From NCBI GenBank assembly GCA_027593245.1, contig JAQCJC010000009.1, positions 1-42,475 of the forward strand: DNA of 42,475 bases, read 5' to 3'. Every line of letters starts with the position of its first letter. Position 1 is the stretch's first letter. Origin of the DNA: Bacteroidota bacterium. Its GTDB lineage: Bacteria; Bacteroidota; Bacteroidia; Flavobacteriales; Flavobacteriaceae. Positions 39,447 to 42,475 of this stretch are shown in pieces. The notes beneath the pieces were generated by a model. It worked only from the letters and a program-made list of their open reading frames with translations, was not told where the DNA came from and made no database searches. The position numbers and the translations under genes were made by a program.

Positions 39447-39454
39447 CAAAGATA
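39447..39454 (-). promoter_or_regulatory. Candidate -7 element TATCTTTG for atpDC
   Basis: Reverse complement of CAAAGATA; matches TAnnTTTG, about 60 nt upstream of the atpD ATG. Confidence 0.55.
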
Positions 39455-39466
39455 GATAATATAATT

Positions 39467-39498
39467 AAAAAACCCAGAGCTAAACTCCAGGTTTTTTT
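39467..39498 (-). terminator. Terminator downstream of the TonB-dependent receptor
   Basis: AAAAAACC(CA)GAG-CTAAA-CTC(CA)GGTTTTTT hairpin with a 2x2 internal loop and U-tract on the minus strand. Confidence 0.75.
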
Positions 39499-39516
39499 AA
39501 ATTTTATAATCTAATT

Positions 39517-42417
39517 TTAGAATTGGATTTTGGCACCTCCATAGTATAGAGAACCAATATTACCTGAACCAGGGATACTGACATATTCGCGTCCAGCGAT
39601 ATTGTTTCCTCCGATTTCAAACTTAACGTTACTTAATGCATTTATCCCAAATGTAACCTTCGCATCTACGACCGTATTTTCTCTGATCGTCGCGTCAATA
39701 AATGAAGATTCATAATAATATTCAGAATTGTATCGTGCATTAGCAGAGATTGTAAGGTTTTCACTAACATCAGTAGTAACCCCCAATTTCATTCGGTGCT
39801 TAGGCGTATTCCAAGATAATTCAAAATCAGAATTTGCTTTAGCTTCGTAATCTAACTCATTATACTCGTAAATGAAATTCATTGAAGTAGAAGAGTTTAA
39901 GCGTTGAATAGCCTCTAAGCTGAATCCGTAAGTATCAAATGGAACGTCTAAGTTAGCATCAACACCAAATTGAGCGTACGCACCAAGACCCATAGCTACT
40001 GCTGCAGGCTGTCCAATTGCTGCAGGCACATAAACACTATTAGTTCCTATAAAATTTTCATATTGACTGTAATAAGCGTTCATATCAAGTGTAAAATTTC
40101 TTTTGTTGTAGCGGTAACCAAGATCGTAAGAAGTTACTTTTTCTGCTTCAACATAACTTAATTCTTCTGAAACTATGCTTCCATCTGTATCAAAAGCACT
40201 TTTGTTTAAAGCAGTTTCAAAAACTTGATTTCCTGTCCAATCAAAACCACCTAAATTAGTATTAAATCTGTCAATGTTTTCTTTAGTAGACCCAAGTAAC
40301 ACCTCTTCACCATTGTATAGGCCAATAAATTTATCTTGATTGGTTGGGTTTCTATACCCAACTTGTCCAGAAACTCTAATGTTTGATTGTTCAGATAATT
40401 TAAACAACAACCCTAGTCTAGGCGTTATATTAGCATCTTCCATCACACTTTGTTTGTCGTAACGCATCGATGCGGTCATGGAAACATTTTCATTGAATAA
40501 ATCTTTTTGTACTTGAGCATAAACTCCAAATTCGTCGTATTCAATCGGGTCATCATAATCAGTGTACAGGGTTCCATCAGTATCTAATGTAAAATTCCTG
40601 TATAAACCGCCTACAATTACATTGGCAAAACTTATTTTGTCCTCAAAGTCATAATTGGCTTCAAATGTGGATACTGTTGAGATGTCTTTAATAAGAGCAC
40701 CTAAATCACCATTATCGTTAAAAGTCAATAAAGCTTGATTTGTAGAATTTGATATTGCAGTATTAAATGCATCTGTTCCAGGTTGCAGCATTAATTCATT
40801 TGCTCCAGTTATTCCTAAGGCAGGATTTCCATATCTTGATATGAAGTGCGCATTAAGGCTATTTTCAGTACCAACAAGATCATTAATATCCTGTCCTCCA
40901 GTACCTACATCTCCTAATATTTGCCCTAAAAATGCAGGAATATTAGCTGCTCCACCCGCTAAGATGCCTAGATAGTTCCCTAAGTAAGCTGCGCCCCAAC
41001 CATTTTGGATTCCTCCTGGCATTGCATTGGCAACGGATGTGCCCAAAGCTGTACTTTGTGTTGTTTTACCAGCATCTTCTTTTGTGTAAAAAGCACGTGC
41101 GGTTAACCCACCTGATTTAAGTTCTAATTTATGTAATTGTACTACAAAATCCTTGATGTTATAGCGTGCATTTCCAGCAGGCAGTGGTGCTTCCCCTGTT
41201 CCAATTAGTGAAGAGAAGGAGATTTCAGTGTCATCATTCGGACGGAAATAGATTCCAGCATTACCTTTAACGTTTCTCGCTTCATTTCCAAATAAATCTT
41301 GTTCCATGTAACCTGTTGAGCGAATATCATCCCAATAATTAGGCGCTGCTGCACCAGCATTTAGAACTGCTTGGGCAGTAGCTCCAGTTGGGTCTAATTG
41401 TTGGGTAAAACCTGCTACAGCCTGCCATATTGTAGGGGAGTCAATCAGTCTTTGCCCGTATTCATTTACTGCGTCTAAATCAGGTGATCTTGGATCGTAA
41501 TTTTCTACGATACTGCCGTCGCCACAATTAGAACATTCTCTTTTGTGTCTTCTATCTCCAGCGGCCCATTCTGTACCTTCTTTGGCCGAAAAGGATAATT
41601 TAACAGCCCATTTGTCAGATAATTTTTTTGCTAAACGAATTCCAAAATCTGTAAAGGCGTTATTCCCACCAACTTTTTGTTGGGTAGTTCCTGAGCGGTA
41701 ATAACCACTAATACCTTCGTGTTCAAAAGGATTTTTACTTTGAATTGACATAATTCCTTTATAAGCATCCATACCATAAAGAGCGGAAGCTGAACCTGGA
41801 AGCAATTCTACACTTAGGACATCAAGTTCGTTTATTCCAATGAGGTTACCTACAGCAAATCCAAAAACAGGTGCTTGTGTATTCATCCCATCAACTAATG
41901 TCACGAAACCTTCGTTGTAAGCGGTTCCAAAACCTCTAGTATTTACCTGACTAAAAACTAAACCTGTTTGGTTCATTTGAACACCCTTAACGTTTTGCAA
42001 TCCTTCAAAGAAATCTGCAGAAGGTGTGCGCTGAATTTGCTTTAAACTGTATTTTTCCACTGTGATTGGAGATTCAAAAATTCTTTGAGGGACTCTTGAA
42101 GCCGTAACCACAACTTCGTCGAGGAAACTACCCTCAAGCAGCACAACTGTAATGTTTTGGTTATTTGAAGTGATTTCTTCGTTTGCAGAAGTAAACCCTA
42201 CACTACTTATTTGAACTGTAAAAGGCGGTTCTTGATTAACTGTTAGCGAGAATTTACCGTCAAAATCGGAAATCGCTCCAGATGATGTGCCGACAACAAT
42301 AATGTTTGCTCCGGGAAGCGGTAATCCACTTTCGTCATTGATGGTCCCTGTTACAGTTGTTTGTGCAAAGGAAACAACACCAAAGAGTAATGTAAAAATC
42401 TTTAAAAATGTTTTCAT
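39517..42417 (-). CDS. TonB-dependent outer-membrane receptor with N-terminal carboxypeptidase-regulatory-like domain
   Basis: Signal peptide; TVTGTINDESGLPLPGANIIVVGTSSGAISDFDGKFSL; plug domain EVVVTASRVPQRIFESPITVEKY; beta-barrel C-terminus ending in F. Confidence 0.95.
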   Translation of the reverse strand: MKTFLKIFTLLFGVVSFAQTTVTGTINDESGLPLPGANIIVVGTSSGAISDFDGKFSLTVNQEPPFTVQISSVGFTSANEEITSNNQNITVVLLEGSFLDEVVVTASRVPQRIFESPITVEKYSLKQIQRTPSADFFEGLQNVKGVQMNQTGLVFSQVNTRGFGTAYNEGFVTLVDGMNTQAPVFGFAVGNLIGINELDVLSVELLPGSASALYGMDAYKGIMSIQSKNPFEHEGISGYYRSGTTQQKVGGNNAFTDFGIRLAKKLSDKWAVKLSFSAKEGTEWAAGDRRHKRECSNCGDGSIVENYDPRSPDLDAVNEYGQRLIDSPTIWQAVAGFTQQLDPTGATAQAVLNAGAAAPNYWDDIRSTGYMEQDLFGNEARNVKGNAGIYFRPNDDTEISFSSLIGTGEAPLPAGNARYNIKDFVVQLHKLELKSGGLTARAFYTKEDAGKTTQSTALGTSVANAMPGGIQNGWGAAYLGNYLGILAGGAANIPAFLGQILGDVGTGGQDINDLVGTENSLNAHFISRYGNPALGITGANELMLQPGTDAFNTAISNSTNQALLTFNDNGDLGALIKDISTVSTFEANYDFEDKISFANVIVGGLYRNFTLDTDGTLYTDYDDPIEYDEFGVYAQVQKDLFNENVSMTASMRYDKQSVMEDANITPRLGLLFKLSEQSNIRVSGQVGYRNPTNQDKFIGLYNGEEVLLGSTKENIDRFNTNLGGFDWTGNQVFETALNKSAFDTDGSIVSEELSYVEAEKVTSYDLGYRYNKRNFTLDMNAYYSQYENFIGTNSVYVPAAIGQPAAVAMGLGAYAQFGVDANLDVPFDTYGFSLEAIQRLNSSTSMNFIYEYNELDYEAKANSDFELSWNTPKHRMKLGVTTDVSENLTISANARYNSEYYYESSFIDATIRENTVVDAKVTFGINALSNVKFEIGGNNIAGREYVSIPGSGNIGSLYYGGAKIQF

Positions 42418-42475
42418 TAGTTATAATTTTTTTGGTTTGCTTGTTATTTAATTAATAAAGGTATTAAAATTATTT

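Overview
This window looks like a core-genome segment of a Bacteroidota bacterium, most likely Flavobacteriaceae. The support is gldH, TAnnTTTG-type promoter motifs, a SPOR protein with an HU/CCDC81-like domain, and DUF4292. I saw no tRNA, rRNA, CRISPR array, transposase, phage or recognisable defence genes. Contents from left to right: (i) atpF-atpH-atpA-atpG with a strong terminator; (ii) a tightly packed envelope operon (lipoprotein, flippase, dut, TPR protein, DUF4292 lipoprotein, EnvC-like LytM protein); (iii) housekeeping genes (acyl-CoA thioesterase, HU/CCDC81-SPOR protein, dprA, trpS, acyltransferase, recA, trhO, ricT, gldH, PBP1A, scoAB-type CoA transferase, double ABC ATPase, exonuclease, serine hydrolase); (iv) a divergent heme cluster (hemB, hemF, hemE, fused hemC-hemD, hemA on minus; AraC regulator, hemH, MATE transporter, hemJ on plus) covering every step from glutamyl-tRNA to heme except HemL; (v) an NtrY-like kinase and a crotonase; (vi) atpD-atpC on the opposite strand about 34 kb from atpFHAG; (vii) a TonB-dependent receptor. 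I found no clearly new multi-gene system. The most interesting unexplained signals are perfect inverted repeats at several atp junctions (over the atpF start codon, between atpH and atpA, between atpA and atpG, and in the atpD leader) and a perfect 10-bp inverted repeat just upstream of ricT. Other points: a MATE transporter translationally coupled inside the heme operon, a C-terminally truncated ATP synthase epsilon subunit, a degenerate LytM protein beside a LolB-like lipoprotein, and Cys-rich segments in RicT and ferrochelatase. All family calls are from reading motifs; no searches were run.
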